Below, in pieces: positions 18,438 to 28,154 of a DNA stretch of 64,000 bases. A model generated the notes under the pieces. That model had not been told where the DNA came from. It did no database searches and was given only the letters and a program-made list of their open reading frames with translations. The DNA comes from Chthoniobacterales bacterium. Lineage in GTDB: Bacteria; Verrucomicrobiota; Verrucomicrobiia; Chthoniobacterales; DASVRZ01. The stretch covers positions 124,001 to 188,000 of the forward strand of contig JBDSQB010000002.1 in NCBI GenBank assembly GCA_039930045.1, in the 5' to 3' direction. Each line of letters opens with the position of its first letter. Position 1 is the first letter of the stretch. The position numbers and the translations under genes were made by a program.

Positions 18438-20037
18438 ATGAGCACTGTTTCCCAGCCAGCCTTGCTCAACGAGTCCACAGACGGCGAGACTCGCGCACTG
18501 GTTCTGGGCATTCCCGCGCCGGTCGTCCTTTTTGTCTCCATTGTTCTGCCGTGGCTCTTCCTCTGGAATGAAATGCGAGTCGAATGGAGCGTGAACGAAC
18601 AATACGGCTACGGCTGGTTCGTCCCGCCCTTCGCCGCTATCCTTTTCTGGCTGCGCTGGGCCGATGCGCCACCGCTCCAGCCACCAGCCCGGCTGAAGTG
18701 GTTGCCAGCTCTGATGGTGATCGCACTCCTCCTGATTTTGCCATTGCGCCTCATTGAAGTCCCCAATCCCCGACTGGCGCACGCCGCAATGGATCCACTC
18801 TTTCCTCTTCACCGGCATCAGCCTGGGACTTCTCTGGTGCGCCGGAGGCAGGAAATTTGCCGCCCACTTTCTTTTTCCCGTCTGCTTTCTGCTCGTCGCC
18901 ATCCCTTGGCCGAGTGAAATCGAGGAACCGCTCGTCCAGGGCCTCATGCGCAAGATCGCCGGAGCCGTCGCGGAAACGATGAACCTCATGGGCATCCCCG
19001 CCGCCCAGGCGGGTAACCTCATCCAGATTCGCGGGCAAATCGTCGGCGTCAATGAGGCGTGCAGCGGCATTCGTTCGCTTCAGACCACCATCATGGCGGC
19101 ATTCCTGCTCGGCGATTTGCGCCGCTTGTCCATCGCCGGACGCGGCTGGCTCCTCCTGGGCGGACTCGGACTCGCCTTGTTTGCCAATTTTATCCGCAGC
19201 GGCACGCTCGTCTGGATCGCTGGCAACCAGGGCATTGCCGCCCTCGAACACTGGCACGATACCGCAGGACTCCTCGTGCTCGTCACCGTGATCATCGGCC
19301 TCTACGCGCTCTCCTCAAAGCTCCATTCGACTTCCATTCCCATGGAAAAGAGCGCCGCTGCACCCGCGCTCAACGCCGTCCCCCGTCCGGCCCTGCGCCT
19401 TTGCCTCCTGCTCATCGCCGGCTTGCTCGTGGGAGAAACCATCACCCGCATCTGGTATGCGCCATCGGCTTCTCGCGAACCCACGCCTTGGACCGTGCAG
19501 GCTCCGACTGGCTCACCAGGGTTTAAGGACAACCCCATCGACAACCGCACCCGCGCCTACCTGCGCTACGACAGCGCCATCGCCGCGAGCTGGCGTACCA
19601 TTGGTAGCGTCCGCGCCGCTTGCACGATGTTTTTTCTGCGTTGGGAAGCCGGACGCACCTCGGCCATCCGCGCCACTATGCATCAGCCCCATATCTGTCT
19701 GACTGCGATGGGAATGAAACAAAAAGCCGACTTCGGCATCGCCCCGTGGACGTTCGCCAATGGACTGCAACTCCCCGTGCGCGAATACATCTTCGAGCAG
19801 GGCGGCCGTCCTGTGAATGTCTTCTATGTCGTCTGGCGTGAAGGCCTTACCGGGAGTGTCCCCGACCCCACCAACAATCGCTGGGACCGCTTCGACAGCG
19901 TCCTGCGGCGTCAGGTCAACCCCGCGAGCCAGACTCTGGAGATCGTGGTCAACGGCACACCCGACCGCGAGTCGGCCCAAGCTGTTTTCCGGTCCGAGTT
20001 GAGTCGCATTCTTCTCCAACCGGCGGTGAAAAACTAA
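18438..20037 (+). pseudogene. Exosortase fused to EpsI domain, interrupted by a +1 frameshift
   Basis: Two overlapping frames together make one exosortase. The first (18438-about 18770) gives the N-terminal membrane segments and ends its homology at PLRLIEVPNP. The second continues PDWRTPQWIHSFLF and holds all three catalytic residues: Cys in NEACSGIRSL, Arg in FANFIRSGTL, His in EHWHDTAGLL. A later helix (LRLCLLLIAGLLVGE) leads into an EpsI-type (DUF3485) periplasmic domain to the end. Dropping one C from either CCCC run at 18761-18764 or 18768-18771 restores one frame. The second frame has only a TTG near its beginning, so the sequence as given cannot make the full enzyme. It could be a pseudogene, phase variation, or a base-calling error. 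Confidence 0.85.
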
Positions 20038-22526
20038 AACAGCGGGATCTGCTCCTTGTCTTCCTTCGTGCGGCGGGCGCGTGCGCCAGTCGCGGGCCTG
20101 GCGCGGCCACCGGCGCTCAGCTCAGCCTGCTCCAAGTTGCCGAGAATCTCCTTCGCGCGTCGAATAATCGTCGGCGGCAACCCGGCCAGGCGCGCCACTT
20201 GGATGCCGTAGCTCTTATCGGCGCAACCCTTCACGATCTTGCGCAGGAAAATGATCTGCTCATTCCATTCGCGGACGGCGATGTTGTAATTCTTCACCCC
20301 GCCACGCCCGGATTCCAGATCGGTCATCTCGTGGTAATGCGTCGCAAACAACGTCCGCGCTCCGATCTGATCGTGGAGAAACTCCGCCACGCTCCAGGCA
20401 ATCGAAAGCCCGTCGAAGGTCGAAGTTCCCCGGCCGATCTCGTCCAATATGACCAAACTCCGCGCGGTCGCATTGTTGACGATGTTCGCCGTTTCGTTCA
20501 TTTCCACCATGAAGGTCGATTGGCCCTTCGACAGATCGTCGTTCGCGCCGACTCGGGTAAATATCCGGTCCACCAAGCCGATCTCGGCTGAGGCGGCGGG
20601 CACCCAGCTTCCGATTTGCGCCACGAGGACGAGCAAGGCGACCTGACGGATGTAAGTCGATTTGCCGGCCATGTTCGGCCCGGTGATGATGAGCAGCCGA
20701 TTCGACTCCAAGTCGAGCAACACATCGTTGGGCACGAACTTTCCATCGACTAAATTCTGATCGAGCACCGGGTGGCGGCCATCGACAATGTGCAACCGGC
20801 CCTCGTTCGTCAGCGTCGGACGGCAATAGCCAAAGAGGCGCGCCGTCTCGGCCAGCGACGCCAGCGCGTCGAGCGTGGCAATGGTCGCCGCCGTCCGTTG
20901 CAGCGCCGGGAGTTCCATTAATATCTGACTCCGCAGCTCGCCAAAGAGATCGTACTCCAGCTTCTTCATCCGCTCATCCGAGCCGAGAATCTTGTTCTCC
21001 ATCTCCTTCAGTTCGGGAGTCACATAACGCTCGCCGTTTACCGTGGTCTGCTTGCGCACGTAGTCGATCGGCACCGCTCCGACGTTGGCCTTCGTCACTT
21101 CGATGAAATACCCGAAGACGGACGTGTAGCGTATCTTCAATGACTTGATCCCCGTCCGCTCGATTTCGCGATCTTGCAGCGCGGCGATCCAGTTTTTGCC
21201 CTCCACCGAGGCCACGCGCAGCTCGTCGAGCACGGGATGATACCCCTCGCGGAAAATGCCGCCCTCCTTCAGCGCGAGCGGCGGCTCGTCGGTGATGGCC
21301 CGGGTCAAAAGGGTCGTCAACTCCGGCAGCGGCAGCAGATTTTCCTCCAACTCGAATGCCAGCCGGTCGCGATCTCGCGCACCCAGCTCTGGTCGCATCA
21401 GGGCCACCAGATGCGACTTCAACTCCGGGATCTGCTCCAGTGAACAGCGCAGCGCCAGCACATCGCGCGCATTCCCGCCGCCCTGCGAAAGCCGCGAAAC
21501 GATCCGCTCGATGTCGCGAATATCCCGCGCGGTCTGCCGCAATTTCTCGAGCAGGTACGTTTCCTCCAGTAGATCGCCGATGAACTGCTGACGCCGGTTC
21601 AGTTCCACCAAATCGCAGATCGGCTGGAGCAACCATTGACGCAACCGGCGCGCTCCCATCGGAGTTACAGTCCTATCTAAAGAGGCGAGCAGCGTGTGCT
21701 TGCCGGAAGTGCGCGATGTCACCAGCTCGAGGTTGATCTGCGTCGCGGCGTCGAGCGCGACAATACCGTCCGTGCGATACGATCCCAGCGTCCCGACGTG
21801 ACTCACATTGCGCCGCAAACTGTGCCGCAGATAATGCAGGATGGCCCCCGCCGCCGACGTGCCGAGAGCGAGATGCGAGACGCCAAACCCATCGAGCGAT
21901 TGCGTCTTAAAGTGGTCGAGCAGCGTGAAACTCGCATGCTCCGGGCTGAAGAGGAAATCCTCCACCTCGACCAGGTTCACCAGATCGGAGAAATGCGCCA
22001 TCTGCGCTTGCGCCACCAGCATTTCCGCCGGATTTACCCGCGCCAATTCATCGAGCAGCGACGCCATCGTCACCATCTCAGTCAACCGAAACTCGCCCGT
22101 GCTCAGGTCGATCACGGCCAAACCGTAACCTGTCCCAGCCTCGTGCCAGACGGCAGCCAGATAGTTATTCTTCGACGAATCGAGCAGGTTGAAATCCGAC
22201 ACCGTGCCCGGCGAAATGATTTGCGTCACCTCCCGCTGGACGATTTTCCCTGGTTGTGGCTCGCTGGTTTGCTCGCAGATCGCGATGCGCTTGCCCGCCT
22301 GGATGAGCTTCGCAATGTAACCCTCCGCCGCATGATACGGCACCCCGCACATCGGAGTCGTATGGCGTTTCGTGAGGGCGACCCCGAGGATCGACGCCGC
22401 TTCCCGCGCATCCTCGAAAAACATCTCGTAGAAATCCCCCAACCGATAGAAGAGCAGCGTCTGCGGCGGCAGCGAGGCGCGTATCTTTTGATACTGCTGC
22501 ATCATGGGGGTGAGGTTGTCCGACAT
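20034..22526 (-). CDS. mutS: DNA mismatch repair protein MutS
   Basis: 830 residues from MSDNLTPMMQQYQKI; the frame is open 13 codons further up but this ATG matches the family start. Domain I carries the mismatch-reading motif in RLGDFYEMFFEDA. The ATPase has Walker A TGPNMAGKST near residue 612, Walker B LVILDEIGRGTS, and the FATHYHEM signature; ANDDLSKGQSTFMVEM is the conserved N-2 loop. Length is as usual for the MutS1 subfamily. It acts with MutL (not in this window) to begin mismatch repair. Its TAG stop overlaps the TAA stop of the convergent exosortase gene (CTAA). The upstream leader contains CTAACATC, one copy of the enriched octamer. Confidence 0.98.
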   Translation of the reverse strand: MSDNLTPMMQQYQKIRASLPPQTLLFYRLGDFYEMFFEDAREAASILGVALTKRHTTPMCGVPYHAAEGYIAKLIQAGKRIAICEQTSEPQPGKIVQREVTQIISPGTVSDFNLLDSSKNNYLAAVWHEAGTGYGLAVIDLSTGEFRLTEMVTMASLLDELARVNPAEMLVAQAQMAHFSDLVNLVEVEDFLFSPEHASFTLLDHFKTQSLDGFGVSHLALGTSAAGAILHYLRHSLRRNVSHVGTLGSYRTDGIVALDAATQINLELVTSRTSGKHTLLASLDRTVTPMGARRLRQWLLQPICDLVELNRRQQFIGDLLEETYLLEKLRQTARDIRDIERIVSRLSQGGGNARDVLALRCSLEQIPELKSHLVALMRPELGARDRDRLAFELEENLLPLPELTTLLTRAITDEPPLALKEGGIFREGYHPVLDELRVASVEGKNWIAALQDREIERTGIKSLKIRYTSVFGYFIEVTKANVGAVPIDYVRKQTTVNGERYVTPELKEMENKILGSDERMKKLEYDLFGELRSQILMELPALQRTAATIATLDALASLAETARLFGYCRPTLTNEGRLHIVDGRHPVLDQNLVDGKFVPNDVLLDLESNRLLIITGPNMAGKSTYIRQVALLVLVAQIGSWVPAASAEIGLVDRIFTRVGANDDLSKGQSTFMVEMNETANIVNNATARSLVILDEIGRGTSTFDGLSIAWSVAEFLHDQIGARTLFATHYHEMTDLESGRGGVKNYNIAVREWNEQIIFLRKIVKGCADKSYGIQVARLAGLPPTIIRRAKEILGNLEQAELSAGGRARPATGARARRTKEDKEQIPLF

Positions 22527-22594
22527 TGCTGGCTGGGATGTTAGGGGAAAGAAAAAAGTTCGCAAGGAAGCACCTCCGAGCTTCTAGTTTCCGA

Positions 22595-23395
22595 ATGGAT
22601 GCCCCGCTGCTCGCGCTGGAAAATGTATCGGTGCGACGTGGGTCGGTGGAGATTTTGCGTGGGATCGACTGGACGATGCGACCGGGCGAGCATTGGGTGA
22701 TCCTCGGGGCGAATGGCTCGGGAAAGACGTCGCTGCTGGCGGCGTTGACGGGCTATTTGTCAGCCAGCGAGGGGACGATCTCGCTGCTGGGGCGGACGTT
22801 TGGCACTTACGATTGGCGCGAGTTGCGGAAGCGCGTGGGGTTGGTCAGCTCGTCGGTGCGGCAGCGGATTCCCGATGAGGAAGAGGGACAAATGACGGTC
22901 CTGAGCGGGCGCGAGGCAATGGTGGGCCATTGGGGCAAGGTGAAAAAGGCGGAGTTGCAGCGTGCTCAGGAGATCCTGGAACGACTCGGATGCGAATCGC
23001 TGGCGTGGCGTCCCTGGTTGGTGCTGTCCCAGGGCGAGCGGCAGAAAATCCTCATCGGTCGCGCACTGATGGCGGAGCCAGATTTGTTGATTCTCGACGA
23101 GCCCTGCGCCGGTCTCGACCCGGTGGCGCGGGAAGATTTTTTGCAACACGTCGAGCTTTTGGCCCGCTCGGAAAACGCTCCCGGCCTCGTCCTCGTCACG
23201 CATCACGTGGAGGAAATCACGCCGGGTTTCAGCCACGTCCTGCTCCTGCAAGGCGGGCGGGTTTTACACTCCGGGCCGAAGAAACGCACGCTCACGAGCG
23301 CCCATCTCGCGGCCACTTTTCAGCGTAATCTCCGTCTCACCCAACGTGGCGGACGCTACCATCTGGCTATTGCCCCGGAGGACGGAGTTCGATAG
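22595..23395 (+). CDS. ABC transporter ATP-binding protein
   Basis: 266 residues from MDAPLLALENVSVRRG; the open frame extends to 22526 but the ABC fold begins at this ATG. Motifs in order: Walker A LGANGSGKTS, Q-loop region (VGLVSSSVRQRI), signature LSQGERQKILIGRAL, Walker B LLILDEPCAGLD, and switch histidine in LVTHHVEEI. It resembles the ModF/PhnC-like cytosolic ATPases often annotated as molybdate-type. No permease or binding protein gene lies beside it; it is 12 bases upstream of the Aas-like gene and may share its transcript. The substrate is unknown. Confidence 0.9.
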   Translation: MDAPLLALENVSVRRGSVEILRGIDWTMRPGEHWVILGANGSGKTSLLAALTGYLSASEGTISLLGRTFGTYDWRELRKRVGLVSSSVRQRIPDEEEGQMTVLSGREAMVGHWGKVKKAELQRAQEILERLGCESLAWRPWLVLSQGERQKILIGRALMAEPDLLILDEPCAGLDPVAREDFLQHVELLARSENAPGLVLVTHHVEEITPGFSHVLLLQGGRVLHSGPKKRTLTSAHLAATFQRNLRLTQRGGRYHLAIAPEDGVR

Positions 23396-23406
23396 AAGTC
23401 TCCGCC

Positions 23407-25617
23407 ATGTCCGCCACTCTCCCCTTTTTGCAACGCCTCTTTGGCGGCCTCCTGCGCACCCTCGTTTATCGCGTCACCATCCAGGGCTTGGGAAATCTCC
23501 CGCGCACCGGCGGGGTGCTCCTCGTTCCCAACCACCTCACCTACGTGGACGCCGTTGTGCTGCAACTCGCCTGCCCGCGTCCCGTGCGATTTCTGGTCCA
23601 CCGCACCATCTACGACATCCCCGCGCTCAACCTCGTTTTTCGCTGGATCAAAGCCATCCCGATCTCGGAAACGCACGCCAAGGACGCTATCCGGCTCGCC
23701 TCTGAAAAACTGACCGCAGGCGAAGTCGTCTGCATTTTTCCCGAAGGCGAACTCAGCCGCAGCGGCACGTTGCTCAAGCTTAAAAAAGGCTTCGAACTCA
23801 TCGCCCGCCGCGCCGGCACCCCGGTCGTCCCGGTCTGGCTCGACCGCCTTTGGGGTTCCATCTTTTCCTTCAAGGGCGGCCTCTTCTTCAGGAAAATGCC
23901 CACCCGCATTCCATATCCGGTCACTGTTTCCTTCGACGTCCCGATCCCTGCGGAAAAAGCCGACGTCGCCCACGTCCGCGAACGTCTCCTCATCCTCGGT
24001 GAGGCCGCCTACCAGGCTCGCAAGGAACTCCGCGGACACCTCGGACGCGCCTGCATCGCGGGATTGAAGCGCAAGATGGGCGACGTCTCCGTGATCGACG
24101 GGAGCAATCACTCCACCCTCACCCGCGGGATGCTCCTTGCCGTCGGCATCGCCCTCAGCCGTCATCTCAAGCGCCGCTACCCGGCCAGCCGCATCGCCAT
24201 CGTCCTACCCCCGAGCAAAGGTGCCGTCGTCGCCAACCTCGCCACCATGCTCGCGGACAAAGTCCCGGTGAACCTCAACCTCACCGCTGGCCGCGCCTCC
24301 CTCGAATCCGCCATCGCCCGTGGCGAAATCGAAGTCGCCATCACTGCGAGACTCGTCCAGCGCAAATTCGAGCAAATCCCCTGGCCCAAAGACCCTCGGA
24401 AAGTCATCTACCTCGAGGAACTCCTCCCCAAGCTCAAGCCGCAGATCATTTTCTGGCGCATCTTCGCCGCCATTCTCCCCACCCGATTCCTTGCCTGGTG
24501 CATCGACCTCCCCGCCATCGGCGATCACCGCGAAGCCGTCCTCCTTTTCACCAGCGGCAGCTCCGGCGAACCGAAAGGCGTCGCCCTTTCCCATCGCAAC
24601 CTCCTCGCCAACGTCGCCCAGTTCAGCTCCATGCTGAACCTCGCCCCCCGCTCCACCATCCTCGCTTCGCTTCCGTTTTTCCACAGCTTCGGCTGCACCG
24701 TCACCCTCTGGTATCCGCTCATCGAAGGCCTCCGCTCCGTCACCTTCCCCTCACCCTTGGAAACCGCGAAAAACATCGAACTCATCGAAAAATACCGCGT
24801 CAATCTCCTCGTCTCCACCCCCACTTTCCTTCGCGGCTACATCCGCAAGGCGAAACCCGAGCAACTCCGCTCCATCGAACTCCTCGTCACTGGCGCTGAG
24901 AAGCTCCCCTCCGAACTCGCCACCGCCTTCGAGGCCGCCCTCGGCCTGCCCGTCCTCCAGGGCTACGGCCTCACCGAGACCTCCCCCGCCGTCAGCACCA
25001 ACCTCCACGACCCCAAACCTTCGCGCCCCGGCGACTCCATCCAGCCCTCCAACCGCCCCGGCAGCGTCGGCAAACTTCTCGCCGGTCAGGCCATCCGCAT
25101 CACCGATCCCGAGACCGACGCCCCCCTCTCCCTCCACGACACCGGCATGTTGTGGATCAAAGGCCCCAACATCTTCTCCGGCTACCTCAACGACCCCGTT
25201 CGCAGCGCCGAAGTCCTCACCCCCGACGGCTGGTTTCGCACCGGCGACCTCGCCCGCATGGACGACGACGGTTTCCTTTTCATCGAAGGCCGCCTCTCCC
25301 GCTTCTCCAAAATCGGCGGCGAAATGGTCCCGCACGAAACCGTCGAAAGCACCATTGCCGGCACCCTCGATATCGACCCCTCGGGCGACCGCAAACTCGC
25401 CATCGGCTCCATCCCCGACGAAGTCAAAGGCGAGGCCCTCGTCCTCCTCACCACCGTCCCCATCGACGCGAGCGAACTCCGCAAACGACTCAACGACGCC
25501 GGCATCCCCAATCTCTGGATTCCCAAAATCATCTCGCAGGTGGAAAAAATCCCCGTCCTCAGCACCGGCAAACTCGACCTCGCAGGCGTCAAACAACTCT
25601 GCGCCGCCGCGAAATGA
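23407..25617 (+). CDS. aas: Bifunctional acyltransferase/acyl-ACP synthetase (Aas-like)
   Basis: 736 residues joining two domains. The N-terminal PlsC-type acyltransferase has the NHLTYVD (NHx4D) catalytic motif and FPEGELSRSGTLLKLKKG. From about residue 240 follows an AMP-forming synthetase with the P-loop-like LFTSGSSGEPKGVALSHRN, GYGLTETSPAV and WFRTGDLARMDDDGF. E. coli Aas uses this pair to re-acylate 2-acyl-glycerophospholipids with fatty acid activated on ACP, so the likely role is membrane phospholipid turnover. The MFS lysophospholipid flippase (LplT) often fused or adjacent elsewhere is absent here. Confidence 0.9.
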   Translation: MSATLPFLQRLFGGLLRTLVYRVTIQGLGNLPRTGGVLLVPNHLTYVDAVVLQLACPRPVRFLVHRTIYDIPALNLVFRWIKAIPISETHAKDAIRLASEKLTAGEVVCIFPEGELSRSGTLLKLKKGFELIARRAGTPVVPVWLDRLWGSIFSFKGGLFFRKMPTRIPYPVTVSFDVPIPAEKADVAHVRERLLILGEAAYQARKELRGHLGRACIAGLKRKMGDVSVIDGSNHSTLTRGMLLAVGIALSRHLKRRYPASRIAIVLPPSKGAVVANLATMLADKVPVNLNLTAGRASLESAIARGEIEVAITARLVQRKFEQIPWPKDPRKVIYLEELLPKLKPQIIFWRIFAAILPTRFLAWCIDLPAIGDHREAVLLFTSGSSGEPKGVALSHRNLLANVAQFSSMLNLAPRSTILASLPFFHSFGCTVTLWYPLIEGLRSVTFPSPLETAKNIELIEKYRVNLLVSTPTFLRGYIRKAKPEQLRSIELLVTGAEKLPSELATAFEAALGLPVLQGYGLTETSPAVSTNLHDPKPSRPGDSIQPSNRPGSVGKLLAGQAIRITDPETDAPLSLHDTGMLWIKGPNIFSGYLNDPVRSAEVLTPDGWFRTGDLARMDDDGFLFIEGRLSRFSKIGGEMVPHETVESTIAGTLDIDPSGDRKLAIGSIPDEVKGEALVLLTTVPIDASELRKRLNDAGIPNLWIPKIISQVEKIPVLSTGKLDLAGVKQLCAAAK

Positions 25618-25634
25618 AAAGCCGCCTGATTTCC

Positions 25635-25681
25635 GGGGAGCACACGCGACTCGCGTGTGGTTTTCGGCGACTCGCCGAAAA
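25635..25681. repeat. REP-like double-hairpin element
   Basis: Two adjacent near-perfect palindromes, CACACGCGA-C-TCGCGTGTG and TTTTCGGCGA-C-TCGCCGAAAA, preceded by GGGGAG. The first 15 bases (GGGAGCACACGCGAC) match 13 of 15 positions of the terminal repeat of the larger element at 31825. It lies just after the Aas-like gene and could also act as a transcription end for it. No transposase is nearby. Confidence 0.65.
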
Positions 25682-25922
25682 TGGGGACCTGGACAGAAGG
25701 AAAAGATGTCATCCTCGGGGAATACCTGGATCGACGACGATCGAGCGATTTATCAATGCCGAAAATCCCGCTCGGATTGGCGTGCTTCCTTCGCTGGACA
25801 AGTTTTACAAATGGCGTGTCATCGCCAACCGACAATGTGCGCCTTGATCGACTTTCACTTGTGGAGATCCAGTAAATCTTGCGGTCTGTAAATTCGGGAA
25901 GTTAGGAGTTTCTTCACCCTTA
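25682..25922. other. Intergenic stretch without a supported gene
   Basis: Following the hairpins, about 240 bases separate the Aas-like gene from the convergent dehydrogenase. A short plus-strand frame reads IGVLPSLDKFYKWRV and stops soon after; it looks a little protein-like but matches nothing I recognise and has no start or ribosome site of its own. It may be debris of an older gene. Nothing else is seen. Confidence 0.4.
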
Positions 25923-26990
25923 TCAGCAGCGGATAAATCGACGCTGAAAGGGAGACTCCTGTTGCTTCAGCGGAAGTGTCAGCATTTTCGACTGCTGGGC
26001 AGATTCAAAAAGCGCTAGCAGGACTTCCAGACCCGGAAGGACCGTTGCGGCGTCGAGGCGGCAAGGCTGGTCGCTTTCCAAGGCTTGCAGAATATCAATC
26101 AACGCGCGGTCCACATACAGATTCGGCTCCGTCGCCCCGTGGTGAAAATTATCGTCGCTGTTGAGAACAGTGACGGAGGAATCGTCCTTGAAACGTGCCC
26201 GGGCCATCCCCTCCTCATTGGCCAATGGCGATAGGCGAAGTTCGACGAAACCGTATTCCCCGTCGATCCGAATGATCGGCAGCCGCGCCGCAAAATATTT
26301 TCCAGCTTCGAGGATCATGCGGCAGCCATCGGAAAAATGAACCGTACCGACAATTTGGGTCTCAACCGGGACGCCTTGGTAAGAGTCATCCGACCACTCC
26401 ACCGCACCCAAAACTCGAACAGGTTGACGATCGAACGGCACATTCAGCAAGTTCAGGGCGGCATCAATCAGGTGAGGGCCAAAGTTGATCACTTCATTCC
26501 CCGGCTGGCTAACCTGTACACTGGTCACGCTTCCGATGCGACCAGACGCCAGTGCTTCCCTGACCCATTCAAAAGGTCTGCCATAGCGGCGCTGGAAATT
26601 GACGAAAAGTCGGGCACCCGCCGCCTCGGCGGCCTGGATCATGCGGTGGGCCGATCCCATCGAAATGGCGAACGGCTTTTCAACCCAGATCGCCCTTGCT
26701 CCGACTTCCAAGGCGGCCAACACCATCGCCTCGCGATCTGGAGGAAATGCGCAAATACTAACAAATTCCGGACACTCCTCTGCCAAGAGACTGCGGTAGT
26801 CTTGGTAGCCTCGAAGGCCCGCGAATTCCGTAGTAAAGTCTTCTAGGTTTTTTTCACTTCGGCTAGCTGCAGCCACGAGTTGGATACGTTTCCCGACGGT
26901 GCTCATGGCGCGAGCGTGTGCGTAGGAAATGGAATGGACCCCTCCGCGCTGGGGACCCGAGGGGCCACAACCGATGATGGCGGCACGCAT
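25923..26990 (-). CDS. Gfo/Idh/MocA-family NAD(P)-dependent oxidoreductase
   Basis: 355 residues from MRAAIIGCGPSGPQ, chosen because it begins the Rossmann strand; an ATG 21 bases earlier is in frame but inside the upstream gene. Marks of the family are the dinucleotide loop GCGPSGP, the EKP motif in IWVEKPFAIS, RRYGRPFEWVREAL, and GPHLIDAALNLL with the His-Asp pair near the active site. Such enzymes oxidise or reduce sugars, inositols or their derivatives. The start lies two bases after the stop of the upstream dehydrogenase, so the pair is one operon, facing a divergent AraC regulator. Substrate unknown. Confidence 0.9.
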   Translation of the reverse strand: MRAAIIGCGPSGPQRGGVHSISYAHARAMSTVGKRIQLVAAASRSEKNLEDFTTEFAGLRGYQDYRSLLAEECPEFVSICAFPPDREAMVLAALEVGARAIWVEKPFAISMGSAHRMIQAAEAAGARLFVNFQRRYGRPFEWVREALASGRIGSVTSVQVSQPGNEVINFGPHLIDAALNLLNVPFDRQPVRVLGAVEWSDDSYQGVPVETQIVGTVHFSDGCRMILEAGKYFAARLPIIRIDGEYGFVELRLSPLANEEGMARARFKDDSSVTVLNSDDNFHHGATEPNLYVDRALIDILQALESDQPCRLDAATVLPGLEVLLALFESAQQSKMLTLPLKQQESPFQRRFIRC

Positions 26991-26992
26991 GG

Positions 26993-28048
26993 TTAGTTGT
27001 TCCCCTTCCAATCAATGACAGCCGAGAAAATGCGGCGTTCGAGCAACCCAGCATAGGCCGAAGGCGCATCCTGCCACGGGAAAATCTGGTCCACGAAATT
27101 TCGGGGAATCAATCGTCCCGCGCGGATATGCTCAACGACGCGTTGACGTTCCTCTATGCCCCGATCTCGCGGGGTGATCAGAAGCGCTGCTTCGCCTGGA
27201 AGACAGGTATCCGGTTTCCACGAAATAGGCTCAAGATAATTGGCTTGGAAGACCAACCGGGGCCAGTCGCCCCCGTAAAAGCGAATCGGTTCCACCTTGT
27301 ATTCCTTCGCATAGTTTTGGGGCTTTTTGCGCAATAGCTTGAAGGCCATTTCCACTCCGGGGATCGAGCCAGACGCTTCCACGACAATGTCGGCACCACC
27401 GTTACAAATCGTTAGGATGCGATCCAGCGTATCCGGTTCCTTGGGTGAAACGGCATAGGCCGCACCGTTGCGGAGCGCACGCTCCAAGCGGCTGGCTTCG
27501 AGATCTACGACAATCACCCGGCAGCCGTGAACGCCCAGCCACGCAGCCGAGAACGCTCCGATGACGCCCTGGCCTATGACCACCGCCGTTTCGCCCGGCT
27601 TGGGAACAGCCGCTTCAGCGCCGCGAAGCCCGATGCTTGCGACCTCCGCCATTACATAATCGAGAGGATTCGCGTCGTCAGGCAGGAGCACTGGTCGGTC
27701 TTCTCCCACAGTGGTGATCACCTGATGGCTGGCCTGCCCGCCCCACATGGAGTTGGTGGCTTCAAAAGGCACCGGATTGCGGGAGCTAACCAGATCGCCA
27801 ACCCGCCATCCGCTTGCTTTGTCCCCAACTGCGATCACTCTTCCAACAGAGCTGTAACCTGGAATAAATGGAAATTTATCAGCCGCACCATAGTGACCAG
27901 CCAATGTCCGTAATTCGGTTCCTGGCGAAATCGCTGAATAGATGGTTTCGGTCACGATCTCGTCGGAGGCGCACACTTTCAAGCGTGCGGTTCCAATGCC
28001 TACCTTATTGATTTCTTCAAATAGGACGACGTTTGCAGTATTTGTCAT
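26993..28048 (-). CDS. Medium-chain dehydrogenase/reductase (zinc-free MDR type)
   Basis: 351 residues with the MDR fold: N-terminal GroES-like catalytic domain (ISPGTELRTLAGHYG, FIPGYSSVGRVIAVGD) and a Rossmann domain with VVIGQGVIGAFSAAWL and VVDLEASRLERA. The GHE motif that binds catalytic zinc in alcohol dehydrogenases is replaced by GYSS, and the four-cysteine structural zinc lobe is missing, so it is not a classical zinc enzyme. Similar MDR proteins pair with Gfo/Idh enzymes, as here, in sugar conversion clusters. The divergent AraC gene probably controls both. Substrate unknown. Confidence 0.88.
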   Translation of the reverse strand: MTNTANVVLFEEINKVGIGTARLKVCASDEIVTETIYSAISPGTELRTLAGHYGAADKFPFIPGYSSVGRVIAVGDKASGWRVGDLVSSRNPVPFEATNSMWGGQASHQVITTVGEDRPVLLPDDANPLDYVMAEVASIGLRGAEAAVPKPGETAVVIGQGVIGAFSAAWLGVHGCRVIVVDLEASRLERALRNGAAYAVSPKEPDTLDRILTICNGGADIVVEASGSIPGVEMAFKLLRKKPQNYAKEYKVEPIRFYGGDWPRLVFQANYLEPISWKPDTCLPGEAALLITPRDRGIEERQRVVEHIRAGRLIPRNFVDQIFPWQDAPSAYAGLLERRIFSAVIDWKGNN

Positions 28049-28154
28049 ATCAAGAAATTTAGGCTCTCGGTTCCGATATAAACAACGGCCATAATTCGGC
28101 TATTACTTCCACTTTTCGGTTGTGACTGCCCGGTCTTCGGGCGTGAATTAGGGG
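28049..28154. promoter_or_regulatory. Divergent control region between MDR gene and araC-type regulator
   Basis: 106 AT-rich bases separate the two divergent starts and must hold both promoters and probably the regulator's sites. A hairpin GCCCG-GTCTT-CGGGC (28128-28142) lies in the leader of the regulator gene. I see no repeat clear enough to call an operator. Confidence 0.4.

Noticed and set aside
17643-19070. 475-codon minus-strand open frame
   Set aside because: Antisense to the Wzc kinase domain and the exosortase start; no protein-like features.
25682-25880. Short frame reading LPSLDKFYKW as a small gene
   Set aside because: No start, ribosome site or recognised family; at most a fossil.
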